A DNA stretch of 64,000 nucleotides from an uncultured Chryseobacterium sp. (GTDB lineage: Bacteria; Bacteroidota; Bacteroidia; Flavobacteriales; Weeksellaceae): contig CAJYLH010000014.1 in NCBI GenBank assembly GCA_913775525.1, forward strand, positions 1 to 64,000. Reading direction: 5' to 3'. The translations under genes were made by a program, and so were the position numbers. The notes under the pieces were generated by a model. That model worked only from the letters and a program-made list of their open reading frames with translations, ran no database searches and had not been told where the DNA came from. This document shows positions 44,394-52,886 of this stretch, piece by piece (the stretch's first letter is position 1; the number at the start of each line of letters is the position of its first letter).

Positions 44394-45200
44394 ATGGCTT
44401 TTAAAACCCTGTCCTCGTTTTTAATCTTTATTTTTTCGTTTACCCATGCTCAGCAGGTCAACAGGTTCATCTATGAGCTGCGCTACAAAGACGATTCAGC
44501 AAGTACTTCGCATAAAAGTGAAAGGATGTGTCTGGATGTTGATGCTCAGGAATATTCTTTCCGGAGTTATGACAGGTTCATCCAGGATTCTTTATACCAC
44601 TCAGAAAATACTAAACAGTATGAGGAAATCGGGAATATCATGTATGTATTCAAAAGAAAACCCGGTGAAAACAGCTTTGCGATTACGGAGGTGCAGGGTG
44701 CCATCCGATATACTTATGATGACCCTGTGATACTTGATTGGGTGATTACGAAGGAAAAGAAAAAAGATGCTCAGGGAAATCAGCTGCAGAAAGCGGAGGT
44801 GTCCTTCAGAGGGCGTAAGTGGAATGCCTATTTTAATCCTAAAATACCCATTAGTACAGGACCGTATAAATTTTATGGGCTTCCCGGGCTCATCGTTGAG
44901 GTATATGATGATCAAAACGATTACAGCTTTACATTAGTTGGGAACCATACCACAAATCGGGAAGCCATCAATATACCGGGTTCCAGATATGTAGACAAAG
45001 ATCTTACAGTGAGTAAAACTCAATTTTTTCAGATTCTGGCAGAATACAAAAAGGACCCGGCCCGTGACTTTAAGGCGGGAGTATATAACGGGACAATAAA
45101 ATTAGTTGACCGGGATCCTAATGATATCATTCGCGGGATCGAAGAGAAAGCCAGGGAAGATCAGAAAAAATACAATAATCCCATAGAACGTATCAGGTAG
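44394..45200 (+). CDS. GLPGLI-family exported protein
   Basis: A 268-residue protein with a signal peptide (1-19) and the family signature FYGLPGLIVEVYDDQ starting near residue 160. This family is common in Bacteroidetes, often next to TonB-dependent receptors, and has no established function. Length is normal. The C-terminal tail is charged (IEEKAREDQKKYNNP). TAtaTTTa near 44380 is a near match to the -7 element. Confidence 0.9.
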   Translation: MAFKTLSSFLIFIFSFTHAQQVNRFIYELRYKDDSASTSHKSERMCLDVDAQEYSFRSYDRFIQDSLYHSENTKQYEEIGNIMYVFKRKPGENSFAITEVQGAIRYTYDDPVILDWVITKEKKKDAQGNQLQKAEVSFRGRKWNAYFNPKIPISTGPYKFYGLPGLIVEVYDDQNDYSFTLVGNHTTNREAINIPGSRYVDKDLTVSKTQFFQILAEYKKDPARDFKAGVYNGTIKLVDRDPNDIIRGIEEKAREDQKKYNNPIERIR

Positions 45201-45362
45201 AAACGGAAAGATGGATAAGATCTCAAAAATACTTAACCTGGACCATAGGTCTCATTTATAAAAAGGATACAGATCAGTCCTAATATCTTTTTCTCCAATG
45301 CAATTCAAGCCTTCATCTTGATTCTATGTTTTGAAACTGATCGGGCATAGATGCTTTTAAAG

Positions 45363-45533
45363 TTACAATCCGATCTCACCGCTGCTAAAGCTGGTAAATA
45401 CATTGATTCTATTAAATTCCGAATCTATTGTTCTGTTATCTGGGGAATCTGCGATGATTATCTGCGATATAAGATCGGCGTAGTCTGTGGTATCATGAAG
45501 ATGGCTTAATAAATAATACTGCAAGCCCCACAT
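45363..45533 (-). CDS. small ORF (56 aa), possible gene fragment
   Basis: The frame from ATG 45533 to TAA 45363 encodes MWGLQYYLLSHLHDTTDYADL, then ADSPDNRTIDSEFNRINVFTSF, ending GEIGL. The composition is protein-like and acidic, and it is the only coding-like stretch in the 698-nt gap 45201-45898. No family is recognised. It could be a small gene or the C-terminal end of a decayed larger one; the rest of the gap (45534-45820) shows nothing. Confidence 0.35.
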   Translation of the reverse strand: MWGLQYYLLSHLHDTTDYADLISQIIIADSPDNRTIDSEFNRINVFTSFSSGEIGL

Positions 45534-45820
45534 ACTTTAAGAAGAATTTTGTATGGTGATTGATAGGTGGGTGTGGATATTTGGCAATGTAATAGCTGAA
45601 AATTTTAAAACATCTCCATGTTTGATCATTATTAAAGTTCTACGGCAACCGGATTTTAATCATTTATATAGTACTTTTCTGCATCATAATATCAAAAATA
45701 GCATACGTAAATAATTAACGGTAGAAATGAAGAAAGGAGGGAAATGCTGTAAAGACCGGCAATTCCAGAACAAATCTAACATACTGAAAAAAAGAATTCT
45801 ATAAAAAGATGACTTTTAAA

Positions 45821-45860
45821 ATATGATTTAGATCATATTTGATATTTTTCTCTATATTTG
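45821..45860 (+). promoter_or_regulatory. promoter with a Crp/Fnr-like palindrome
   Basis: An 18-nt palindrome ATATGAT-TTAG-ATCATAT (45821-45838) precedes a full -7 element TAtaTTTG (45853-45860). With a start near 45866 the palindrome centre is about 36 nt upstream, a position used by activators of the Crp/Fnr class. A related palindrome ATGATTTAAATCAT precedes the decayed third paralog at 48013. Confidence 0.55.
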
Positions 45861-45898
45861 CTAAATAATTAAAAATTGTATAACCAAAAAAGACTCTA

Positions 45899-46801
45899 AT
45901 GAAAAAACTTATACTATTTCCTTTATTTGGATTTATTTTTATCACAAAGGCGCAGGTAGGGATAAATACCAATGTTCCGTCCAGTACGTTAGACATTGCA
46001 GGATCGCTGGAAGGAAGTTATCGTGAGATTACGGCCAGCAGCTCTTTATCCACTACGGATTACCATGTATCATTTTCAGGGACATCCGCATCAACGGCCA
46101 GTCTGCCTCAGATGTCCACCTCGGATGGCACTGCAACAGATTTCCGGGGGAGGAAATATTTTATAAAAAATAACAGCTCCGTTGCCAATCTTACGCTGGC
46201 TGCCGTTTCCGGGCAAACCATACGGATTGGAGGAAATAATACGGCTAATAACACCTATGTTTTATCTCCCGGCGTACTGGGCATCATTACGGCCAATGCA
46301 ACCAATGGCTGGGACCTGGATCTCGCAGTGAACACCATTCCGGATACAAGCTGGAAGATCACCAACAATGCTTTTAACGGCACATTAAACACACCGCAGG
46401 ATATTCCAACCGGTACGACATATCAGGTCATCACCGGAAGCAGCGTAACCGTTACGGTACCTCCGGGGTACAATCAGTCTATTGTGACGCTCAATTTTGA
46501 CGGATGGGGGCATACCTATTTTTCAGGAGTATCTATGGGATCACTCAGATTTCAGATTGCCCAGACCGGAACATCGGTTGCCACATATACTTCTACCACC
46601 ATGTCTGCATGGTCATCCCCGGTTAACACTTCAGGATACTACAGGTATACATTTCCGGCAGCCTATTCCATTTCTAATTTAGCTCCCGGAACTTATACCT
46701 TCAATTTACAGATTGTAAGAGAAGGCGAATTGGGTGCTGTGCCTAATGAAGTTGTTGTTTGGGGAATCCAAAGCAAAGCAGAAGTGTACAGCAAGAATTA
46801 A
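45899..46801 (+). CDS. secreted surface protein, tandem paralog A
   Basis: A 300-residue exported protein: signal peptide (1-18) followed by QVGINTNVPSSTLDIAGSLEG, the opening shared by many Bacteroidetes surface proteins, a beta-rich middle (FIKNNSSVANLTLAAVSGQ, IRIGGNNTANNTY) and a C-terminal Ig-like beta-sandwich. It is roughly 85-90% identical to the next gene over most of its length, diverging in the TYFSGVSMG and STTMSAWSSP segments. No T9SS signal. Function unknown. Confidence 0.75.
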   Translation: MKKLILFPLFGFIFITKAQVGINTNVPSSTLDIAGSLEGSYREITASSSLSTTDYHVSFSGTSASTASLPQMSTSDGTATDFRGRKYFIKNNSSVANLTLAAVSGQTIRIGGNNTANNTYVLSPGVLGIITANATNGWDLDLAVNTIPDTSWKITNNAFNGTLNTPQDIPTGTTYQVITGSSVTVTVPPGYNQSIVTLNFDGWGHTYFSGVSMGSLRFQIAQTGTSVATYTSTTMSAWSSPVNTSGYYRYTFPAAYSISNLAPGTYTFNLQIVREGELGAVPNEVVVWGIQSKAEVYSKN

Positions 46802-46884
46802 TAAGGCACCCTTAGATACAGCCCATTCAACAGCGAATGGATTGCAATACCATGATTCAACATATCACAATTAAAAAAGTCCAA

Positions 46885-47784
46885 ATGAAAAAAGTTTTAC
46901 TACTGTCATTTTTAGGAATGATTTTGATCACAAACGCGCAGGTGGGAATAAATAATAATACGCCCTCAAGTACACTGGATATCGGAGGATCGCTGGAAGG
47001 AAGCTATCGTGAGATTACGGCCAGCAGCTCTTTATCCGCTACAGACTACCATGTATCATTTTCAGGGACATCCGCATCAACGGCCAGCCTGCCTCAGATG
47101 TCCACCTCGGATGGTTCTGCAACAGATTTCCGGGGGAGGAAATATTTTATAAAAAATAACAGCTCCGTTGCCAATCTTACGCTGGCTGCTGTTTCCGGGC
47201 AAACCATACGGATTGGAGGAAATAATACGGCTAATAACACCTATGTTTTATCTCCCGGTGTACTGGGCATCATTACGGCCAATGCAACCAATGGCTGGGA
47301 CCTGGATCTCGCAGTGAATACCATTCCGGATACAAGCTGGAAGATTACGAATAATGCTTTCAATGGTACACTCAATGTATCGCAGGCCATATCAACCGGC
47401 ACTGCATACCAGACGATTACCGGAAGCAGCCTGACCGTTACGGTACCTCCGGGGTACAATCAGTCTATTGTGACGCTCAATTTTGACGGGTGGGGAGATG
47501 TGGACCAGACCGGAGTGTCCATGGGATCATTGAGATTCCAGATTGCCCAGACCGGAACATCTGCTGCAACGTACACCTCTACCACGGTGACTTCATGGGC
47601 CGCCACAAACACCGGAGCCCGAACCAGATATACATTTCCGGCAGCGTATTCCATTTCTAATTTGGCGCCCGGAACTTATACCTTCAATTTACTGGTAGTG
47701 AGGGAAGGAGAATTGGGCGCGGTGCCTAATGCGGTTAATGTCTGGGGGATTCAGAGCACGGCTAAGGTATACAGCAGGAATTAA
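46885..47784 (+). CDS. secreted surface protein, tandem paralog B
   Basis: A 299-residue duplicate of the preceding gene. ATG 46885 (MKKVLLLSFLGMILITNA) is chosen over the in-frame ATG at 46837 because it opens a signal peptide aligned with paralog A. Long stretches, including the segment from GSYREITASSSL through NTIPDTSWKITNN, are nearly unchanged even at the nucleotide level; variation concentrates in the C-terminal sandwich loops, as expected for exposed loops. It shares the upstream promoter and ends at the terminator at 47864. Confidence 0.75.
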   Translation: MKKVLLLSFLGMILITNAQVGINNNTPSSTLDIGGSLEGSYREITASSSLSATDYHVSFSGTSASTASLPQMSTSDGSATDFRGRKYFIKNNSSVANLTLAAVSGQTIRIGGNNTANNTYVLSPGVLGIITANATNGWDLDLAVNTIPDTSWKITNNAFNGTLNVSQAISTGTAYQTITGSSLTVTVPPGYNQSIVTLNFDGWGDVDQTGVSMGSLRFQIAQTGTSAATYTSTTVTSWAATNTGARTRYTFPAAYSISNLAPGTYTFNLLVVREGELGAVPNAVNVWGIQSTAKVYSRN

Positions 47785-47863
47785 GGTACGTTTCATTTTC
47801 TGCAGGAAAATAGAATTCAATTAATTATTAATAGTTGAACTATTGTGTGTAAGCAATAAGTTC

Positions 47864-47896
47864 AGGCCGTTCCGCAATTGTGGAACGGCCTTTTTC
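47864..47896 (+). terminator. Rho-independent terminator of the tandem pair
   Basis: A perfect 10-bp stem (AGGCCGTTCC / GGAACGGCCT) followed by a T tract, 80 nt after the stop of paralog B. Confidence 0.85.
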
Positions 47897-48012
47897 TGTT
47901 ATTCTGTCGGGGAGTAACACCAGAATTGTATTTTTGAAAAACTTCCGGTTATATTTTGTTAAAACTAATTTGAGAAACCTATTTGTTAAAAACATTAAAC
48001 TTATTTCATACA

Positions 48013-48084
48013 ATGATTTAAATCATATTTAAATTATAATATTCATTTTTATCTGGTATGGTGTATAAAAATTTAATATGTTTG
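48013..48084 (+). promoter_or_regulatory. palindrome and promoter of the decayed third paralog
   Basis: ATGATTTAAATCAT (48013-48026) closely matches the palindrome at 45823. A full -7 element TAtgTTTG follows at 48077-48084, 25 nt before the remnant ORF. Confidence 0.4.
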
Positions 48085-48109
48085 CAATTAACCGAAAAAC
48101 CATGTTAAC

Positions 48110-48265
48110 ATGAGGAAGTTTTTACTGTACTTTTTCTATGAAAAATGTCTGCTGGCGCACAGGTTGGTATTAGTAACCATGCAAACCGGCACATCTGACA
48201 TCAATGGATCATTAGGTGAAAGATATTGGGTTTGCGACTGCTTGCTGGATTCCAACGTCTACTGA
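48110..48265 (+). pseudogene. decayed third copy of the tandem surface-protein family
   Basis: The ATG at 48110 opens MRKFLLYFFYEKCLLA, and shifting frame reveals AQVGISNHAN and DINGSLGERYW, which line up with AQVGINTNVP and DIAGSLEGSYRE of paralogs A and B. A frameshift within the signal region and loss of everything after the first 50 residues leave only this stub. The rest of 48266-48441 shows nothing. Confidence 0.65.
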
Positions 48266-48441
48266 TCGTTTTACAGAACGCTACTGCCTGTAAAAACAGA
48301 GTCTTGATACAATAAAGACCTTTTGCAGGATCATAAAATTCATTAAAAATCCTCTGTAATGATATTGGTTATGGTTTTAAGCATAGCATTTTGATCATTT
48401 CAGAGATAGCAGCATCGTATGATAACCCTATATAAACCATT

Positions 48442-48747
48442 ATGATTGGTAATTTTTTCATTAAACACTTAAAAATTTTTCTTCCGAAAAAGTATTTCTG
48501 GCAGATTCCCATTGGCGGTGAACCGGTGTATATCTATGACATCATCATCAATGATCAATTGATAGGAAAGAGTAAAATTGATATTATTCAATTATTTGAG
48601 AAAAACAGTATATCTTTTGCCTCTGAGAACAGATGGAAGTATTTTGTCAACACCTTTAAGAACAAGGAGTATGTACTCATAATGCATTTTAAGGATGACC
48701 TGTTAACAGAAATAAAGTACAAATATAAAGAGCTGTCGTCATCATAA
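48442..48747 (+). CDS. hypothetical protein (101 aa), relative of 37462-37785
   Basis: A 101-residue protein whose pattern DIIINDQLIGKSKIDIIQLFEKN, then NTFKNKEYVLIMHFKDDLLTEIKYKYK parallels the 107-residue protein at 37462 (DLMRGSKLLGKNRSEIEFLLGSS, then KKIYLVLEFSDDKVKTVRYIYK). A BamE/SmpA-like small fold is possible. It begins with basic and aromatic residues and has no signal peptide. Function unknown. Confidence 0.55.
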   Translation: MIGNFFIKHLKIFLPKKYFWQIPIGGEPVYIYDIIINDQLIGKSKIDIIQLFEKNSISFASENRWKYFVNTFKNKEYVLIMHFKDDLLTEIKYKYKELSSS

Positions 48748-48988
48748 GGACATCTCTGTCTGCATAATCAGCAGGTTTTACAGTTGCAGGCAATCAAAAT
48801 CCAGACTAATAAGAGTTTTATTAGTAATATGATCCGTGCTTTCAGCATTTTTTATCAGAGAAGATGACCGCTCCGGCCGGTAGGAAATCTTATAGCGTTA
48901 CATAGTACATTCATGAACCTCCTGAATATCCGTCTCTGACATTAAAAAAAATTAATTTCACACTCATACCATCTTAATAAGGTCATGA

Positions 48989-48996
48989 TACATTTG
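48989..48996 (+). promoter_or_regulatory. -7 promoter element
   Basis: TAcaTTTG, a full match, with a predicted start near 49002. It gives a 38-nt leader to ATG 49040 but only about 14 nt to ATG 49016, favouring the former. Confidence 0.5.
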
Positions 48997-49039
48997 TCAT
49001 AGAAAAACAATCAAAATGTATAACGTAAATTTTAATAAG

Positions 49040-49753
49040 ATGAACAACACTGTTTTAAACCAAGGAAAAAAAATAGTTGCATTAGTATTTTTAATGACTG
49101 CTGTAGTCGTAAACGCTCAGGCTCAGCCTCCGGTTCCTCCAAAAGATCCGCGTCCGGGAATGGAAAGACCGGAGCCTGGACCGCGCCCTGACGAGGTGAG
49201 AGAAATCACCACGCTTTCCGGAACCGTTTCCAAGATGAGTACCAATGATGATTTTGTCTATGACGGATTCTATCTGAATAGCAGCGGAGGCCAGGTTCTT
49301 GTGAAGTTTCCGCCGCATTTGGGAAGCCAGATCACGGCATTGGCTAAACAAGGCAGCCAGATCAGCATCAAAGGGATGGCGGATGTAGCACCAAATGGCG
49401 AAAAATCGTTCCGCATGAACAGCATGACTGCCAATGGGAAAACCATTGAAGATACACCGCCGGCCGTTCCGCAGACGCCTCCTCAGGAAGTCTCTGTAAC
49501 CGAAAGCGGAACGATTACCGATCTTCAGAAAAATAAGGAAGGCGATGGTGTGGTAGGGATCTTTGTGGATAATACCTTGCTCAAAATGCCGCCGCACATC
49601 TATCAGCAGTTGGGACAGGCCCTGGTAAAAGGAACGAAAATCTCGTTCACCGGATTTAAAAAACCGGACAATTCCGGTGAAGTGGCAGAACGGAAATTCA
49701 ACATCGTACGTGCCAGGACGATCAGCGTCAACGGGAAGGAATATGCCCTGTAA
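49040..49753 (+). CDS. exported protein with two PPH-motif modules
   Basis: A 237-residue periplasmic or surface protein. ATG 49040 (MNNTVLNQGKKIVALVFLM) is preferred over 49016 for the signal peptide and promoter distance. After a Pro-rich segment it carries two similar modules: LSGTVSKMSTNDDFVYDGFYL with VKFPPHLGSQI, and ESGTITDLQKNKEGDGVVGIF with KMPPHIYQQLG. The beta-rich pattern with a conserved PPH-[LI] turn suggests an OB-like fold. It has its own terminator (49774), but the next gene encodes a relative and leads into a two-component operon. Confidence 0.65.
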   Translation: MNNTVLNQGKKIVALVFLMTAVVVNAQAQPPVPPKDPRPGMERPEPGPRPDEVREITTLSGTVSKMSTNDDFVYDGFYLNSSGGQVLVKFPPHLGSQITALAKQGSQISIKGMADVAPNGEKSFRMNSMTANGKTIEDTPPAVPQTPPQEVSVTESGTITDLQKNKEGDGVVGIFVDNTLLKMPPHIYQQLGQALVKGTKISFTGFKKPDNSGEVAERKFNIVRARTISVNGKEYAL

Positions 49754-49773
49754 AATCTAATTGAATCAACCGT

Positions 49774-49812
49774 AAAACCTGATCAGATTTTTGTAATTTG
49801 CTCAGGTTTTTC
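49774..49812 (+). terminator. terminator between the two PPH-module genes
   Basis: A 9-bp stem (AAAACCTGA / TCAGGTTTT) with a 19-nt loop and a T-rich tail. Confidence 0.65.
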
Positions 49813-49823
49813 ATTATTAAGCA

Positions 49824-50489
49824 ATGGTTTATAGACTAACAACATATCATCTATCGAAAATAATATTTATTTTTTTGGCGGTCTGCTGCCTGGGCAGCTG
49901 TGAGAAAAGACCACCTTTACCACCGCCCGTTCCATCTCCGGAAATTGAAAAGCCGGTGGAGCTGGATGGAAAAGTGGCCCGTTATGAAACCACTCCCGAA
50001 GGCAATATTGATCAAATGGTCCTGGACCAGGGGAAACAGCAATCTGAAGTTCATTTTCCGCCCCATCTGGCCAGGCAGATCCTGGAGATTGCACAACCCA
50101 GTGCGTTTGTCCATCTGAAAGTGGCCCGGAGAGACCACGGTTATGAGCTGATCTCCGTTTCATCGGAAAACGGCAACAATAGGTTTGACATACAGGGCAT
50201 ATTACCGCCAAAACCCAGTCCGGGAAAGGAAATCCGGATTATAGGCAAGGTTTCCGAATTCATCAGGAACCGCCGGAACGAAACCACCGGATTTGTAGTC
50301 GGACAGAAGACAGTAATGCTGAATCCTGAAGAAAGCAGGATATTAGCACCATTATTGATCAAGGCTAACCAGGTGGAAATAACTGCTATGGAACGGGATG
50401 CAAACGATGGGACCATAAATACCCTCCGGTTTCCGCCGGTGAAGATGACGGAGATTACCATTGACAGTATTGTCTATAAAATACGCTGA
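49824..50489 (+). CDS. PPH-module lipoprotein heading a two-component operon
   Basis: A 221-residue lipoprotein: the signal helix ends LGSC (Cys26), followed by a Pro-rich linker as in its upstream relative. Two modules follow: LDGKVARYETTPEGNIDQMVL with VHFPPHLARQI, and IIGKVSEFIRNRRNETTGFVV, in which the PPH motif is lost (LNPEESRIL). It is 2 nt from the response-regulator gene, so it is part of the signalling operon and may be an accessory sensor or a target that reports envelope state. This role is inference from position. Confidence 0.7.
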   Translation: MVYRLTTYHLSKIIFIFLAVCCLGSCEKRPPLPPPVPSPEIEKPVELDGKVARYETTPEGNIDQMVLDQGKQQSEVHFPPHLARQILEIAQPSAFVHLKVARRDHGYELISVSSENGNNRFDIQGILPPKPSPGKEIRIIGKVSEFIRNRRNETTGFVVGQKTVMLNPEESRILAPLLIKANQVEITAMERDANDGTINTLRFPPVKMTEITIDSIVYKIR

Positions 50490-50491
50490 CT

Positions 50492-51169
50492 ATGAGGATA
50501 CTGATTGCCGAAGACGAAAAAAAACTGGCCGGCTTTATACAGCAGGGGCTGTCACAGGCAGGCTACCAGACGGAGGTCTGCAACGATGGCTCGGAAGCTT
50601 TGGAAATGGCTGTGAAAAATGATTTTGACCTGATTCTCCTGGATCTGATGCTGCCGGGGATCAATGGTTTTGATTTCCTGAAGAACCTTCGGGCTTTCGG
50701 GGCAGAAACACCGGTGATCATCATCAGTGCCATTGCAGATTCCAAACAGGTGGTGCAGGGGCTGGACCTGGGTGCCGCAGATTACATCAGGAAACCTTTT
50801 GAGTGGGAAGAATTGCTGGCCAGGATCCGTACGGTAAGCCGCTTTTCAGGCTCAAACGGACAGCAGAAAATAAAGGTTGAGGATCTGGAAATCGATATCC
50901 CTTCCCGGAAAGTGAAAAGAGGGGATACCGAAATTGAACTGACTTCCAAGGAATTTGTCCTGCTGGAATACCTGGTCCGGAATGCCAATCTCGTCCTCAC
51001 CAAAAACCAGCTGCTGGAAAATGCCTGGAATATGAACTTCGATCCGGAAAGCAATATCGTGGAAGTCTATATGCACCAGCTCAGGAAAAAAATCGACAAA
51101 GGATTTGAAAAACAGCTGATCAAAACTGTGATCGGGGCCGGCTATATGCTGAAAGGCGAAAAACCATAA
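50492..51169 (+). CDS. OmpR/PhoB-family response regulator
   Basis: A 225-residue regulator: receiver domain (E7-D8 acidic pair, phosphoacceptor D51 in LILLDLMLPG, S79, K101 in IRKPF) and a winged-helix DNA-binding domain (about 128-222, ELTSKEFVLLEYLVRNANLVLT, VYMHQLRKKI). It lies 2 nt from both neighbours in a three-gene operon with a lipoprotein and its kinase. Likely activates envelope or metal genes as relatives do, but the target is not visible. Confidence 0.95.
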   Translation: MRILIAEDEKKLAGFIQQGLSQAGYQTEVCNDGSEALEMAVKNDFDLILLDLMLPGINGFDFLKNLRAFGAETPVIIISAIADSKQVVQGLDLGAADYIRKPFEWEELLARIRTVSRFSGSNGQQKIKVEDLEIDIPSRKVKRGDTEIELTSKEFVLLEYLVRNANLVLTKNQLLENAWNMNFDPESNIVEVYMHQLRKKIDKGFEKQLIKTVIGAGYMLKGEKP

Positions 51170-51171
51170 CC

Positions 51172-52470
51172 ATGAAAGGCCGGCCGACATCTTTCTTTTA
51201 CCAGAGCCTGCGGTTCCGTTTCGGGTTGCTGTTCAATTCGTTGCTGTTCTTATGCGTCAGCATCATCGTCTATTCACTGTACACCAATGCCAAAACAGAA
51301 CTGGACCGGAGTTTCTCGCTTCAGCTCTCGTCTGCAGCCAATGCAGTGCTTCAGAAGACTGACATCAATCCCATTGCTGTTCCGTTGCCCAAAAACGGAG
51401 AGTTTTTCAGGATCACTTATGACAATGAGGTAAAGAAAACAGAGCTGATCAATAATCTTCCGCAAGATGTCGCGGATAAAGAAAAATGGCGGATGGTTTC
51501 TTTAAAAAAATATCCTGAAAACGGCGGCAGCATTTCGGTGGACTTTGCGCTGTCGGCAGAGAACTACCATTCCGGGATCCGGAAACTGCGGCAGTTGTTG
51601 TATATCTACCTCCCGATCGCATTTCTGGTATCTTTCTTAGGCGGTTACCTGCTGTCCGGGTTTTTCCTGAGGCCGCTCCGCCGGATTATCCATAACGCCA
51701 GCAAAGTGGACCTGGAGCACATCACCCTGCTGTCTCAACCGACGACCCGGGACGAATTTTACCACCTTACCGATGCACTGAACCGGATGCTGATGCGGAT
51801 CGATGAACAGGTGAAACAGCAGGCGGCTTTCTTTACTACGGCTTCCCACGAACTGCGGACGCCCATCAGCACTATGCTTACCGAGCTCCAGATCTTCAAC
51901 CGTGAATTGCTGGATGCAGATACCCGGAATCTGCTGGATAATCAGGAGCAGGAAGTGAAACGCATGAAGGCCCTGGTCGATAACTTCCTCTGGATGAGCC
52001 AGATTGAATCCGGGAACCTTCGGACGAACAGATCTGAAATTGACCTCGCAGAAATGGTGCTGGAAATTTCCGAAGGTTTTGCGAAACAAATGGCGGTCAA
52101 CGGTCAGCGGTTCAGGATTGAATTCTCACCGGTAGATGGTGATTTTACCGTATCAGCAGATAAAAACCAGGTGGAAGTGATCGTTAAAAACCTGATGTCG
52201 AACGCCGTAAAATATACCAAAGGCGATCCCGTCATCGATATTAAAGTCTTCCAGGATAAGAAAAAAGGCATCCTGATTTCCAATTTCGTCAGCCGGGACA
52301 TAGAAGACCCGGAAAAGCTGAAAGGGCAGTTCCTGCGGGATACCTTTCATAAAGACGGTTTCGGCCTGGGCCTCTGGATCTCTGATATCCTGAGCGGGAA
52401 AAATAAGGCAAAACTATTGCTCGGGTCTGTGAATAACAGGTTCTCTGCAATGGTAGAGTTTGATGAATGA
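51172..52470 (+). CDS. sensor histidine kinase, partner of the OmpR-type regulator
   Basis: A 432-residue membrane kinase with two membrane helices (about 17-36 and 143-165) flanking a periplasmic domain of about 105 residues, then a HAMP-like linker, HisKA (phosphoacceptor H226 in SHELRTP) and HATPase. The N box has N340 (VIVKNLMSNAVKY) and the G2 box is GFGLGLWI. The usual G1 motif DxGxG is absent; its place reads LISNFVSRDIEDPEKL, as in some other kinase groups (for example VanS-like). Autokinase activity is still expected. The gene starts 2 nt after its regulator. Confidence 0.93.
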   Translation: MKGRPTSFFYQSLRFRFGLLFNSLLFLCVSIIVYSLYTNAKTELDRSFSLQLSSAANAVLQKTDINPIAVPLPKNGEFFRITYDNEVKKTELINNLPQDVADKEKWRMVSLKKYPENGGSISVDFALSAENYHSGIRKLRQLLYIYLPIAFLVSFLGGYLLSGFFLRPLRRIIHNASKVDLEHITLLSQPTTRDEFYHLTDALNRMLMRIDEQVKQQAAFFTTASHELRTPISTMLTELQIFNRELLDADTRNLLDNQEQEVKRMKALVDNFLWMSQIESGNLRTNRSEIDLAEMVLEISEGFAKQMAVNGQRFRIEFSPVDGDFTVSADKNQVEVIVKNLMSNAVKYTKGDPVIDIKVFQDKKKGILISNFVSRDIEDPEKLKGQFLRDTFHKDGFGLGLWISDILSGKNKAKLLLGSVNNRFSAMVEFDE

Positions 52471-52796
52471 TAGCGGACATAAAATCCAGAGTAACGATAA
52501 CAACCAATTACATATAAAGAGCCCGGTAAGAATACCGGGCCCCGGAAAGTCAGATGCTTTTCAGGGGCATTTTTATCTATAGGAAGGAAATTTCTGTGTT
52601 GCTTTCAAACTGGAGTGTATTGAACTCTGCAAGATTTGTAACTGTTCCATCGAAGAATGGGACAGAGAATGTTCAGTTTTATATTGTTTTGTATCTGAGG
52701 TTGAAACCAATTCATCAGGTAGTTCGAGAAAAAGATTACTTAGAGGCTAATGTAAGATTTCTGCCTGCTTCATCAGGCTGTCTGAGAAATTAAGAA
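52471..52796. other. non-coding interval with a stem-loop
   Basis: GCCCGGTA-AGAA-TACCGGGC (52521-52540) is a perfect 8-bp hairpin 50 nt past the kinase stop; no T tract follows, so it may be a processed 3' end. The 79-codon plus-strand frame at 52554-52793 has no protein-like features. Confidence 0.5.
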
Positions 52797-52882
52797 ATGA
52801 AAATCCCCCGTATGGTAAGACGAGGGGGCTTAAATGTTTTCACAACGGAATCATCCTTATTGTGAATTGCTTTCAAAATTAT
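52797..52882 (-). ncRNA. tracrRNA of the type II-C system
   Basis: Read on the minus strand, the anti-repeat (about 52886-52861) contains TTTTGAAAGCAATTCACAA, complementary over 19 contiguous bases to the 5' part of the CRISPR repeat as transcribed on the minus strand. It is followed by TAAGGATGATTCCG (the nexus-like hairpin), then GTTGTGAAAACATTTAAG and a terminal hairpin CCCCC...GGGGG with a T-rich end near 52797. The layout parallels other II-C tracrRNAs (AATAAGG after the anti-repeat). Length is about 85 nt. Confidence 0.87.
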
Positions 52883-52886
52883 AATT

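Noticed and set aside
52554-52793. 79-codon frame before the tracrRNA
   Set aside because: No protein-like pattern and it runs into the tracrRNA terminator; treated as non-coding.
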